In this document: positions 7,452 to 13,716 of the stretch, in pieces
Numbering within the stretch: the stretch's first letter is position 1
How the letters are laid out: every line of letters starts with the position of its first letter
Assembly: GCA_947259865.1 (NCBI GenBank)
Contig: CAMYNZ010000054.1
Location: forward strand, 1 to 13,716
Direction of reading: 5' to 3'
Length of the DNA stretch: 13,716 nt
Source of the DNA: an uncultured Desulfobacterales bacterium
Lineage (GTDB): Bacteria; Desulfobacterota; Desulfobacteria; Desulfobacterales; G020354645
Program-made: the position numbers and the translations under genes
The notes under the pieces: model-generated
What the model was told of the DNA's origin: nothing
The model's input: the letters and a program-made list of their open reading frames with translations, nothing else
Databases searched by the model: none

Positions 7452-7745
7452 TTATTTACAACCCCCTGCCAGATACTCATCCCATTCCATGGGAAGAAGT
7501 TGCTTTTTTTTATTATTGCAGTCCTTGCAGGCAGCAACCACATTTCCCTTGATGCTTTTGCCGCCACGAGACAGGGGTACGATATGGTCCATTGTCAGTT
7601 CTTTGGGCGCTGTCCGGTGACCACAATAATGACATACCCCTTTCGCCAATCGCCGTTTCCACCACTGCGATTCCCTGAGAGTCCTGGCTTTGTAACGCTC
7701 TTTTTTTAAATCTGACCCGTCCAATTCATAAATGTACGGTTTCAT
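7452..7745 (-). CDS. Small HNH endonuclease domain protein
   Basis: A 97-residue single-domain HNH nuclease. A basic N-terminal segment (KKERYKARTLRESQWWKRRL, residues 14-33) is followed by a zinc-binding CHYC pair (Cys38, Cys41) and the HNH core: TMDHIVPLSRGG (Asp53, His54), Asn68, then CKDCNNKKKQ (Cys73, Cys76, Asn77, Lys79). All expected metal and zinc ligands are present, so it should be catalytically competent. There is no methyltransferase, restriction specificity subunit or phage terminase beside it, so a restriction or phage-packaging role is not supported. It may be a free-standing nuclease of the kind common in these genomes. The ATG has AGGA nine bases upstream. Its stop is 6 bases from that of the convergent neighbour. 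Confidence 0.88.
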   Translation of the reverse strand: MKPYIYELDGSDLKKERYKARTLRESQWWKRRLAKGVCHYCGHRTAPKELTMDHIVPLSRGGKSIKGNVVAACKDCNNKKKQLLPMEWDEYLAGGCK

Positions 7746-8102
7746 CCCCTTTTTTCCTGCCCCAGCATGGCAAATAGTTTTCCCCGGTTTGGCAAAGATT
7801 AAAAAGTACAGGCCCGCGTGAAATTTGCGATGGTTGTTAAGCGTAATATCGCCTTCACTTTCATTGTTATTTTTTCTGGTTACAACCTCAAGATGGTTTT
7901 ACGAAAATAATCATGGCCCAGCACCTTATCAAGTCTGCAATTCCACATGACCCTGCCAGGTCAGGCGATTATTCCAAAAGTTTTGGGACTCAAAACCCAT
8001 TCAGGCCTTTAAATTCTTGACATTGACAACTTACATTGCTTGGTATAATAAACCACAACGCTGTTTATAATTTCTACTGAATCGTTGTATGGTAAGTAAA
8101 TT
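7746..8102. other. Intergenic region between HNH and methyltransferase genes
   Basis: A 357-base gap between divergent genes. I see no coding potential. A 5-bp-stem palindrome (tgacc-ctgcca-ggtca) lies at 7948-7963 and could be an operator-like site or just a hairpin. The right end holds the promoter listed separately. Nothing else was recognised. Confidence 0.4.
8017..8049 (+). promoter_or_regulatory. Sigma70-like promoter with doubled -35 box
   Basis: A perfect TATAAT -10 at 8044-8049 is preceded by TG one base upstream (TGGTATAAT), an extended -10. Two perfect TTGACA hexamers lie back to back upstream, at 8017-8022 and 8023-8028, giving spacers of 21 and 15 bases; the nearer copy is the more plausible. 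Transcription would start near 8056, about 47 bases before the methyltransferase ATG. Confidence 0.7.
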
Positions 8103-8912
8103 ATGCCCCCTGAAAACTATTTGATGGAAAGTGATGACGAGGCGCTCCGCCTTGATTTGAAGACCCACGCAAATGAGATCGAAACTCAAGCCGTGTGGGC
8201 TGGATTAAAACCCGGTATGCGGGTGGCCGATTTGGGTTGCGGCTCTGGAAAGACCTCCTATATTCTGAACAAGCTTATTAAGCCCGGTGGCCAAACAATA
8301 GGAATTGATTTTGCTGAACAAAGAGTGACGTATGCAAAAGAACACTACAGAGACCATGGACTCGAGTTCCTAATAAAAGATATTCGTGATCCAGTTGATG
8401 ATATCGGTATGTTTGATTTTATGTGGATCCGTTTTGTCCTTGAATACTATCGGTCAAAAAGCTTTGATATCCTCAGTAATGTTTTAAAAATTGTAAAACC
8501 CGGCGGGATCATCTGTCTGATTGATTTGGACCATAATTGTCTGAATCATTTTGGAATGTCTGCAAGACTTGAAAAGTCGATGTATGGAATTATGCAGGCG
8601 TTGGAGATGAAGGCTGATTTCGATCCATATGTCGGCAGAAAGCTTTACGCTTATCTTTATGATTTAGGCTGTCAGGCGATTAATGTCCGTTTAGACCCGC
8701 ATCACCTTATCTTTGGAGAACTAAAAGAGGTCGATGTATTTAACTGGACAAAAAAGGTTGAAATCGCAGGTAAAAAGGCCGGTTACCATTTTGAGGGTTA
8801 TAAAGACGGTTATGACGAGTTTTTCGATGAGTTCAAACAGTTTTTTCGCAATCCAAGAAGATTTACTTACACGCCGGTAATTTGCTGCACAGGTCGAAAA
8901 CCTAAAAATTAG
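8103..8912 (+). CDS. Class I SAM-dependent methyltransferase, substrate unknown
   Basis: A 269-residue soluble protein with a Rossmann-type methyltransferase domain. Motif I is VADLGCGSGKTS (41-52), which binds SAM. An acidic end to strand 2 is at IGIDF (Asp69), and motif III/IV-like pieces are FLIKDIRDP (Asp93) and FDFMWIRFVLEYY (104-116). LKIVKPGGIICLIDLD is the usual post-motif region. A long C-terminal part (about 150-269) rich in aromatic and acidic residues, GYKDGYDEFFDEFKQFF, may form the substrate lid. It resembles UbiE/Coq5-like small-molecule methyltransferases more than DNA or rRNA enzymes, but no target can be named. ATG at 8103 has only a weak ribosome site (ggtaag). It stands alone under its own strong promoter, followed by hairpin-rich DNA. 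Confidence 0.85.
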   Translation: MPPENYLMESDDEALRLDLKTHANEIETQAVWAGLKPGMRVADLGCGSGKTSYILNKLIKPGGQTIGIDFAEQRVTYAKEHYRDHGLEFLIKDIRDPVDDIGMFDFMWIRFVLEYYRSKSFDILSNVLKIVKPGGIICLIDLDHNCLNHFGMSARLEKSMYGIMQALEMKADFDPYVGRKLYAYLYDLGCQAINVRLDPHHLIFGELKEVDVFNWTKKVEIAGKKAGYHFEGYKDGYDEFFDEFKQFFRNPRRFTYTPVICCTGRKPKN

Positions 8913-8935
8913 TTAGAAGTGGCTTCAAAACCGCG

Positions 8936-8997
8936 CCTGAGGCGGACAAGCCCCACTTTATCCGCCAGAGATCTTTGGCGGACTAGTCCGCCTCAGG
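8936..8997. repeat. Nested inverted repeat, terminator-like, 3' of methyltransferase
   Basis: A perfect 12-base inverted repeat, cctgaggcggac (8936-8947) and gtccgcctcagg (8986-8997), encloses a second palindrome at 8961-8982 (tccgcca ... tggcgga). The transcript could fold into a cruciform or two stacked stems 24 bases after the methyltransferase stop. No clear T-run follows, so termination is possible but unproven. Confidence 0.6.
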
Positions 8998-9010
8998 GCT
9001 AAGAGCCAAT

Positions 9011-9048
9011 AGCTGCGTTGCAGGCGAAAACCCGCGGAGAACGCAGCT
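9011..9048. repeat. Hairpin with 9-bp perfect stem
   Basis: agctgcgtt (9011-9019) pairs perfectly with aacgcagct (9040-9048) around a 20-base loop. It is part of the hairpin-rich non-coding stretch between convergent genes. Confidence 0.5.
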
Positions 9049-9083
9049 CCTCGGAAAAATGGCCCTTTCCGGATGGAAACTAA

Positions 9084-9264
9084 CTAAAAGCCATCTCAAA
9101 ATTAGGATTTTGGCTCAAGATTCCGTCTTCGCCTAATGGCTACGCCGCGACAAGCGCGGCGGGGACGAGTTTCAAACCGCAGGCATACTTGAGTATTTCG
9201 AGGATTTGAAACGAGTCGCCAACAAAGACATTGAGCCAAAAGACATTTTTGAGATAGCTTCTAG
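9084..9264. repeat. Large imperfect inverted-repeat element (MITE-like)
   Basis: About 181 bases whose ends are inverted copies. The left end has ctaaaagccatctcaaaa, then ttttggctcaa. The right end, read on the minus strand, has ctagaagctatctcaaaa, then ttttggctcaa. Inner pieces also pair: gttt-caaa type arms near 9169 and 9207, a gccgcg/cgcggc hairpin at 9144-9160, and an atact/agtat stem near 9185-9196. No transposase frame is inside, so it would be non-autonomous. Its right end contributes the TAG stop (9263-9261) of the HD-GYP gene. The pairing is seen; mobility is inferred. Confidence 0.6.
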
Positions 9265-11210
9265 ATCATTGAGGCTCGGTAGGCGGGCTCTCCGGCATGT
9301 ATTTTCGAATAATAGTTAAAAAAAGCATCTACAATTTTTCTGTCAAAACTTTTGCCACTTTCATTCTTCAACAACTTAATCGCTTCATGAAGCGGTAGCG
9401 GCCCGCGATAATGGCGCTTAGCGGTGATGGCCTCAAAAAAATCCGCCACCGCGATAATTCTGGCGCCCAGCGGAATCTCCTCTCCTCTTAAGCCATCCGG
9501 ATAACCGTTCCCATTAAATTTTTCATGATGGGCACCAACGACTTCAGGTACCTGGCTGAAAACGCCATCAAAGTTTATCTGTTCCAGGATGCGCCGGCTT
9601 TTGAAAGAATGATTTTTTACAATTTCATATTCATGCTCCGTCAGCTTGCCGGGCTTTTTCAAGATTGCGTCCGGAATACCAATCTTTCCGTAATCATGAA
9701 GCAGGGCAGCCACTTGGATCATTTGGCAGTCAGCCCTTGGGAGTCCCAGCTCGTAGGCAATTCCTAAGGCATATTTTGTAACATTTTCAGAGTGCCCTGA
9801 TGTCAAAGGATCCCGGGCATCAATGCTGGCAGCCAGAACCTGTAAAATCGATCTGAATTGACGCTCCCTGGCTTCATGGAGCTGAGCATTTCGAATACTT
9901 ACACCTAAAACAGATGCAATTCCCATTAACAAACTTATGTCGCTTTGGACGAGAGGACGTCTTGAACGCAAGTTATCGGCTGCAAGGACACCCAGTGATT
10001 TCTTGTCACAAACAATTGGACAACAAATGAAAGATCGTGATCCCAATTTATTGGCCAGTGAGAGGCTTCTGGTTGAAAAATTGGACTCAATCTCTTTGAT
10101 ATTATTCACTAAAAAAGGTTTCTGATCACGGAAGGCAACAATAAATATTCCCTGGGATTCAGGTTTATCAAGGTGGAAGGCTGCATTTTTCAAAAATTCC
10201 GATTGGTGAACTCCGAAACCGTACCCTGCACGAAACAATAGTCTCTTTCTTTCAGAATCAGCTAAAAGTATCATACAGCGGTCGTAATCGAGACGTTTTT
10301 TTGATATTTCAACAATTTTTGATAGAATTTCTTCAATTCTCGTGCGGCTGCTGATAGCCTGCCCAATTTCATTGGTCATAAGAGCATTATTGTAATTGAT
10401 GTTGATCTGATCCAGCAGTAGATCGGTTGAATATTTTAGATTATTTAAACTGGATTTTAGTTCTGATCTTTCAATAGTTCCGGCTAAATAAGATAGCAAT
10501 AAGACTATTGCAGCAGAAACAGGCAAAAGTGCGGTTAAAGTAAAAAAGGTAAATTTGACACTAGTTATAACACAGGCCAGTAATAGAGAAATGGCTGCAT
10601 AATTTCTTATTTTTTTTAACGAATCGACAATTGATTTATCCAAAGAAATGATGTAACGGCAAGTATTTCCGCCCTCGAAAATACATTCGGGATGCTGAAT
10701 ATCAGGTGGTTTGCATCCAAACATTGTTGCGATCGATTCTAAATAACCTTTCCGGTTTTCACATTGAAACGACTGTTCCACAATCCCCGGTTTCGGTGTT
10801 ACGATTATTTCAATCTTATTGGGCGCTATTTTTTTTGATTCATAAGTAGTCGATCGGGTAAAATTGGTGGCGGCTTTTCCTACCATTTCATAGCCCGCGG
10901 TAGGACCAACCATGCTGAGAAACCATTGACGCATCACGCCACTCGCTTCGGGCATGGCTGCGTAACGACCGGCTTCCCTCGCAATATTTTTATTTTTAGT
11001 GAGTTCGGAAAGCTTTTGATGAAAGAGGTTTATTTGTTTCTGAGTAAACCAATGTCCCTGATCGGCGATCTCATAGGGCTTCATTTTGGCACAACGGAGA
11101 AGATCGTTGATATCGATGAAGCTATACTTTTTTCTGATAAGTTTGATGTAATTATCCACAATACGGCTGTTATATAAGGGGCTGTTATCTTTGTATGTCG
11201 AGATCGGCAT
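9261..11210 (-). CDS. Membrane HD-GYP c-di-GMP phosphodiesterase with V4R-like and GAF domains
   Basis: A 649-residue sensor-effector predicted to degrade cyclic di-GMP. The N-terminal ~190 residues look like a V4R-type ligand-binding domain: GKAATNFTRS, then a cysteine cluster with Cys150, Cys166, Cys176 and EGGNTCRY (Cys184). Two membrane helices follow (about 203-222 and 224-245), then a coiled linker and a GAF domain (about 280-440, with GVLAADNL). The C-terminal HD-GYP domain (452-635) is complete: SGHSENV, LLHDYGKIGIP (His505, Asp506, Lys509), His534, HHEKFNGNGYP (His561, His562, Gly569-Tyr570-Pro571) and ADFFEAIT. It should be active. The ATG at 11210 has no Shine-Dalgarno, and an in-frame stop lies three codons upstream. 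It follows the PilZ gene by 30 bases, and its stop lies in a repeat. Confidence 0.9.
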   Translation of the reverse strand: MPISTYKDNSPLYNSRIVDNYIKLIRKKYSFIDINDLLRCAKMKPYEIADQGHWFTQKQINLFHQKLSELTKNKNIAREAGRYAAMPEASGVMRQWFLSMVGPTAGYEMVGKAATNFTRSTTYESKKIAPNKIEIIVTPKPGIVEQSFQCENRKGYLESIATMFGCKPPDIQHPECIFEGGNTCRYIISLDKSIVDSLKKIRNYAAISLLLACVITSVKFTFFTLTALLPVSAAIVLLLSYLAGTIERSELKSSLNNLKYSTDLLLDQININYNNALMTNEIGQAISSRTRIEEILSKIVEISKKRLDYDRCMILLADSERKRLLFRAGYGFGVHQSEFLKNAAFHLDKPESQGIFIVAFRDQKPFLVNNIKEIESNFSTRSLSLANKLGSRSFICCPIVCDKKSLGVLAADNLRSRRPLVQSDISLLMGIASVLGVSIRNAQLHEARERQFRSILQVLAASIDARDPLTSGHSENVTKYALGIAYELGLPRADCQMIQVAALLHDYGKIGIPDAILKKPGKLTEHEYEIVKNHSFKSRRILEQINFDGVFSQVPEVVGAHHEKFNGNGYPDGLRGEEIPLGARIIAVADFFEAITAKRHYRGPLPLHEAIKLLKNESGKSFDRKIVDAFFNYYSKIHAGEPAYRASMI

Positions 11211-11240
11211 GGCGGGTTAACTTGAAAATAAATTCAGTTA

Positions 11241-13313
11241 TTAGACAAATCTTAGTAACCGATTAAGATATTCGAAATAGGGATCCGTATACTGCAAGTT
11301 AATTATCCACAAATTATAATGCTTTTCATATTGCAGCTTTTCGTTATCGGCATAGGCAGCCGGGTATAAAAGTATCGGCATTTCATCTTGCTTAACCGTA
11401 TTGGCCACAATTGACACCGTTTTGAAAAAGATGTCTTTGGAAAATTCAGTTGCATCAATAACAAAGACTTTGATGCAGTTCGTCAGATCCGATAGATTTA
11501 AGCCCAAATCAGCGATATCTACCATGACAACTGATTTTAGAAGGCCTCTTTTTCGCAAGGAGAACAGATGCCTTCCGCGTTTTAATCCTAACCGACTATA
11601 TTCTCTGGCAAGATTATCGATATTTAATTTGTAAGGTGTCAGGTCTAGAGTTTCTAACATGCAACCGCCGGATGTATGTTGGTAAAAGTTTTCCAGTTCC
11701 TGAATATCTTGCAAATATGTTTGCGTTAGTTCCCAAGGTTCAGGTAAATCGGAATCATCATAGTTCTCTTTGCTGTGATGAAAATAAGCAAAGGTATCAA
11801 TTGAACATCCTTTTGGATCATTGATACTTTTTGTTGCCCCGCCAAAAACGCGACTCGGAAATTTATTTTCAGGCTGGTAATAACACATAAGATAGTCCAT
11901 GTTGAGAGATAAAAGTCTATGGGAGGCATTACCAAGGCGGCCAATTTGGTCGAGCACTATCAATCCGGCTTTATTTAAAGCCGATCGTCTGGCGGCATGA
12001 TGATGAATTAGCCAGGTTTTATGGTAAAATCGAATCATGGCCATATGGCCCATAATCCGTCCTTTTACCTGGTATATAAAGTGCCTAGCAATATGGGGGT
12101 TTTGCGTGTAGATTTTTTCGTAAGTTTTTTTGATTTCATTTTTGTTTTTCTGAATAAATGCGTACTTATCGGGATATATAAATCCGGTTTCAAAAAAGAA
12201 ATCCCAGAGGTCATCCATATTGACCGTATTGCAAATATATGAATCTTTGTCTCTGGATTGATGTAAAAGGGAGAGAAGTCTGACATGATCTTGGATGTCT
12301 ATATCCAAAAGTGCAAGTCCGCATTTTACCCATTTATCACCATTTTTTTCTTCAATAATTTTGCTATAAATCACTTGGGCCCGGCATTCTATTTTAAAGC
12401 TGTTGGCAAAACTCAACTCTACTTCTGGTAAAATTAGTCCCGGCAAAAGCACGGAATTGTTGACGTCTTCTTCTACCGAGAATCCCAAGCCTGATAGATC
12501 GATAACCTTTAGATTGAATATTGAATTGGTAAAAGGATGTCTGAATAGAATATTCGGCGATGGATTTAGTTCATATCTATAGCTGCGATACTCTTTATGT
12601 TTGAATCTTTGAATCTCAAACTTCAGTGGTTCTAAAATATAGGTTTTAGATGGCGCAGCGCTTGTCTGTCTGATAACTCTGCACTCTCCAGCATACAGGG
12701 GTTCTTGATTCCTGGATAATATGATGTTAACCGGAGCCTCAGGATTTATCCAGTCAAATGTCTGGGGAGGGACTGCGATGAGTTCAACTCGTAACGAACA
12801 TACATTGAAATCTAGTAGCGCACCTGAAAATATTGAACTGTTCTGGATAAACTGAACTGTTATACCTTGGCACATATGGCGGGCTGTTGCCCGTGAACAG
12901 ACCTCGTAACATTCTTCTGGTAAAATAACACTGATACCTTCTTTATCTAACCGTAACAGTTGGGGTTTTACCAAAAGAAGTTGATTGCCGTCGATGAGCA
13001 CACGCGCGACGTCGCTGGCCGAATCGCACACGGGATTCTCGACCATAAAACGCAACGCGTTGGCCGCGGCTGGAATCGCCACGTCTTGCTCGACGTGCTG
13101 GCTTCCCGCCAGAGCTCCGCCGCCGAACCAGGCCCAGGCCAGCGCAACCAAGGCCAGCGGAACGTAGACGATCAGCGCGATCTTGGTGATCGGAGTTGGC
13201 GATGGCAAGGTCGAGCGGGATGTATCAAAGTGCTCTCTACACCGCAATGCAAGCGAGACAGTCAGTTGACAAAAAAGCGCGGGGCGGAGTACTAGCCATG
13301 GCCATACGCGCAT
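11241..13313 (-). CDS. PilZ protein with acyltransferase-like C-terminus; chimeric N-terminus
   Basis: The open frame encodes 690 residues, but only about 111-690 fit the local genome. Residues 120-240 look like a YcgR-N-type beta domain. A PilZ-like domain (about 240-350) has an intact DLSGLGFSV (D-x-S-x-x-G at 272-277), but the preceding arginine motif is not a clean RxxxR (KHKEYRSYR). Residues 365-480, with FFFETGFIYP, GRIMGHMAMIRFY and WLIHHHAARR, and the end (565-690, GLNLSDL...VFVIDATEF) resemble the two lobes of GNAT/acyl-CoA N-acyltransferases. If so, it would be a c-di-GMP-responsive acyltransferase, which is inferred. The first ~110 residues (one membrane helix, 44-62) are high-GC and probably come from another genome, so the true start is missing. 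The HD-GYP gene follows by 30 bases. Confidence 0.7.
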   Translation of the reverse strand: MRVWPWLVLRPALFCQLTVSLALRCREHFDTSRSTLPSPTPITKIALIVYVPLALVALAWAWFGGGALAGSQHVEQDVAIPAAANALRFMVENPVCDSASDVARVLIDGNQLLLVKPQLLRLDKEGISVILPEECYEVCSRATARHMCQGITVQFIQNSSIFSGALLDFNVCSLRVELIAVPPQTFDWINPEAPVNIILSRNQEPLYAGECRVIRQTSAAPSKTYILEPLKFEIQRFKHKEYRSYRYELNPSPNILFRHPFTNSIFNLKVIDLSGLGFSVEEDVNNSVLLPGLILPEVELSFANSFKIECRAQVIYSKIIEEKNGDKWVKCGLALLDIDIQDHVRLLSLLHQSRDKDSYICNTVNMDDLWDFFFETGFIYPDKYAFIQKNKNEIKKTYEKIYTQNPHIARHFIYQVKGRIMGHMAMIRFYHKTWLIHHHAARRSALNKAGLIVLDQIGRLGNASHRLLSLNMDYLMCYYQPENKFPSRVFGGATKSINDPKGCSIDTFAYFHHSKENYDDSDLPEPWELTQTYLQDIQELENFYQHTSGGCMLETLDLTPYKLNIDNLAREYSRLGLKRGRHLFSLRKRGLLKSVVMVDIADLGLNLSDLTNCIKVFVIDATEFSKDIFFKTVSIVANTVKQDEMPILLYPAAYADNEKLQYEKHYNLWIINLQYTDPYFEYLNRLLRFV
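13266..13295 (+). promoter_or_regulatory. Possible promoter before the response regulator
   Basis: A perfect TTGACA at 13266-13271 is followed after 18 bases by TACTAG at 13290-13295. Transcription would begin very near the ATG at 13312, leaving little room for a ribosome site. It is a weak candidate, reported because it lies in the gap between divergent frames. Confidence 0.25.
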
Positions 13314-13716
13314 GACCGAGCTGTCTGGCGAAGACGTCGCGAAGGTCCTCGTGGTCGACGACGAGGAAGTGATTCGGGAGATCCTCGCGGACTTCCTGAC
13401 GATGGAGGGCTTCTACGTTCGCACCGCGGAGGACGGAAGCGGAGCGCTGGTCGAGCTTTCGCGAGACCGATTCGACCTGGTCCTGAGCGACTTGAAGATG
13501 CCGAACATGGGCGGCCTCGAGCTGCTCGGCGCCATTCGTAAGCACACGCCTCACGTGGTGACGATCATCATGACCGGCTTTGGCACGGTCGACACCGCCA
13601 TCGAAGCGATGAAGCAGGGCGCCTACGACTACGTCCTCAAGCCCTTCAAGGTCGAGGTGGTCGTCCACACGATCCGGCGAGGGCTCGAAAAACAGCGACT
13701 CCAAGCGGAGAACTTT
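13312..13716 (+). CDS. Response regulator, receiver domain (3' end beyond window)
   Basis: The first 135 residues of a two-component response regulator, open at the window edge. The receiver domain is complete: KVLVVDDEEV with acidic pocket Asp16 and Asp17, phospho-acceptor Asp60 in LVLSDLKMPNMGG, Thr88 in IIMTGFGT, and Lys110 in YVLKPF. TVDTAIEAMKQGAYDYVLKP is the pattern seen in NtrC-like regulators and in receivers joined to sensor or output modules; the output domain lies outside the window. Codons are strongly GC-ending, unlike the genes to the left, so it belongs to the high-GC segment. ATG at 13312 is the best start, because the ATG at 13299 is out of frame and quickly stops. No good ribosome site is visible. 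Confidence 0.88.
   Translation, partial: MTELSGEDVAKVLVVDDEEVIREILADFLTMEGFYVRTAEDGSGALVELSRDRFDLVLSDLKMPNMGGLELLGAIRKHTPHVVTIIMTGFGTVDTAIEAMKQGAYDYVLKPFKVEVVVHTIRRGLEKQRLQAENF

Larger units (their letters stand above)
12980..13716. other. High-GC segment joined to low-GC DNA (probable assembly junction)
   Basis: GC rises abruptly from 21/60 (12541-12600) to 36/60 (13021-13080) and 37/60 (13321-13380). The minus frame from 13208 to about 12990 shows strong third-position GC: 16 of 20 codons in the PTPITKIALIVYVPLALVAL segment end in G or C. This looks like real high-GC coding, probably starting at TTG 13208 and encoding a protein with one N-terminal membrane helix (ITKIALIVYVPLALVALAWA) of unknown family. 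By contrast, downstream codons have the low-GC style of the PilZ gene. I place the junction near 12,980-12,995; it cannot be fixed to a base. Confidence 0.65.

Noticed and set aside
7452..8912. HNH nuclease plus methyltransferase read as a restriction-modification pair
   Set aside because: The genes are divergent and 357 bases apart, and the methyltransferase resembles small-molecule enzymes, with no DNA-methylase (D/N/S)PP(Y/F) motif.
8913..9264. CRISPR array
   Set aside because: The repeats are inverted and of different lengths, with no regular direct repeat and spacer pattern and no cas genes nearby.
13237..13704. A 155-codon minus-strand frame at the right end
   Set aside because: It mirrors the receiver domain on the plus strand, which has all catalytic residues; long antisense frames are common in high-GC DNA.

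Overview
The window looks like a stretch of a sulfate-reducer-type Desulfobacterota (Deltaproteobacteria) chromosome, moderate in GC with AT-rich intergenic gaps. The reasons are a TAXI-type TRAP transporter with a co-encoded universal stress protein, a DksA / PHP phosphatase / RNase III / Elp3-like radical SAM cluster, dispersed palindromic repeats, and c-di-GMP signalling proteins. The assignment rests on gene content and my reading of the proteins; no search was run.

Layout. (1) 64-3469, plus strand: a transport operon of periplasmic TAXI substrate-binding protein, fused TRAP permease and UspA-like protein. A strong stem-loop lies between the first two genes, and the last two overlap by ATGA. 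(2) 3483-3642: a small palindromic MITE/REP-like element between convergent genes. (3) 6856 down to 3715, minus strand: a DksA/TraR-type transcription factor, a PHP-domain phosphoesterase (RNase AM/YciV-like), RNase III (rnc) and a short Elp3-like radical SAM protein, closely packed and probably one operon for RNA metabolism and growth control. (4) 7200-7745: a small conserved protein (+) and a small HNH nuclease (-) that converge with a 6-base gap. (5) 8103-8912: a SAM-dependent methyltransferase behind a clear sigma70-like promoter. (6) 8913-9264: non-coding DNA made of hairpins and a large inverted repeat, whose right end supplies the stop codon of the next gene. (7) 13313 down to 9261, minus strand: a PilZ protein with an acyltransferase-like C-terminal half, then a membrane HD-GYP phosphodiesterase with V4R-like and GAF domains. 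This is a plausible c-di-GMP receptor and hydrolase pair.

The right end is anomalous. From about 12,980 onward base composition jumps: counted 60-base rows give 21/60 GC at 12541-12600, 36/60 at 13021-13080 and 37/60 at 13321-13380. Codon use becomes that of a high-GC genome. This part carries the start of a response regulator (13312 to the window end, plus strand) and, on the minus strand, a membrane-anchored N-terminal fragment that runs in frame into the PilZ protein. The simplest reading is a junction between two genomes (a chimeric metagenomic contig), with a recent transfer or rearrangement as the alternative. The first ~110 residues of the 690-residue ORF should not be trusted as part of the PilZ protein.

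No tRNA, rRNA, CRISPR array or intact transposase gene was seen. The most biologically suggestive item is the PilZ-acyltransferase next to an HD-GYP phosphodiesterase. The rest is mostly recognisable housekeeping and accessory content.
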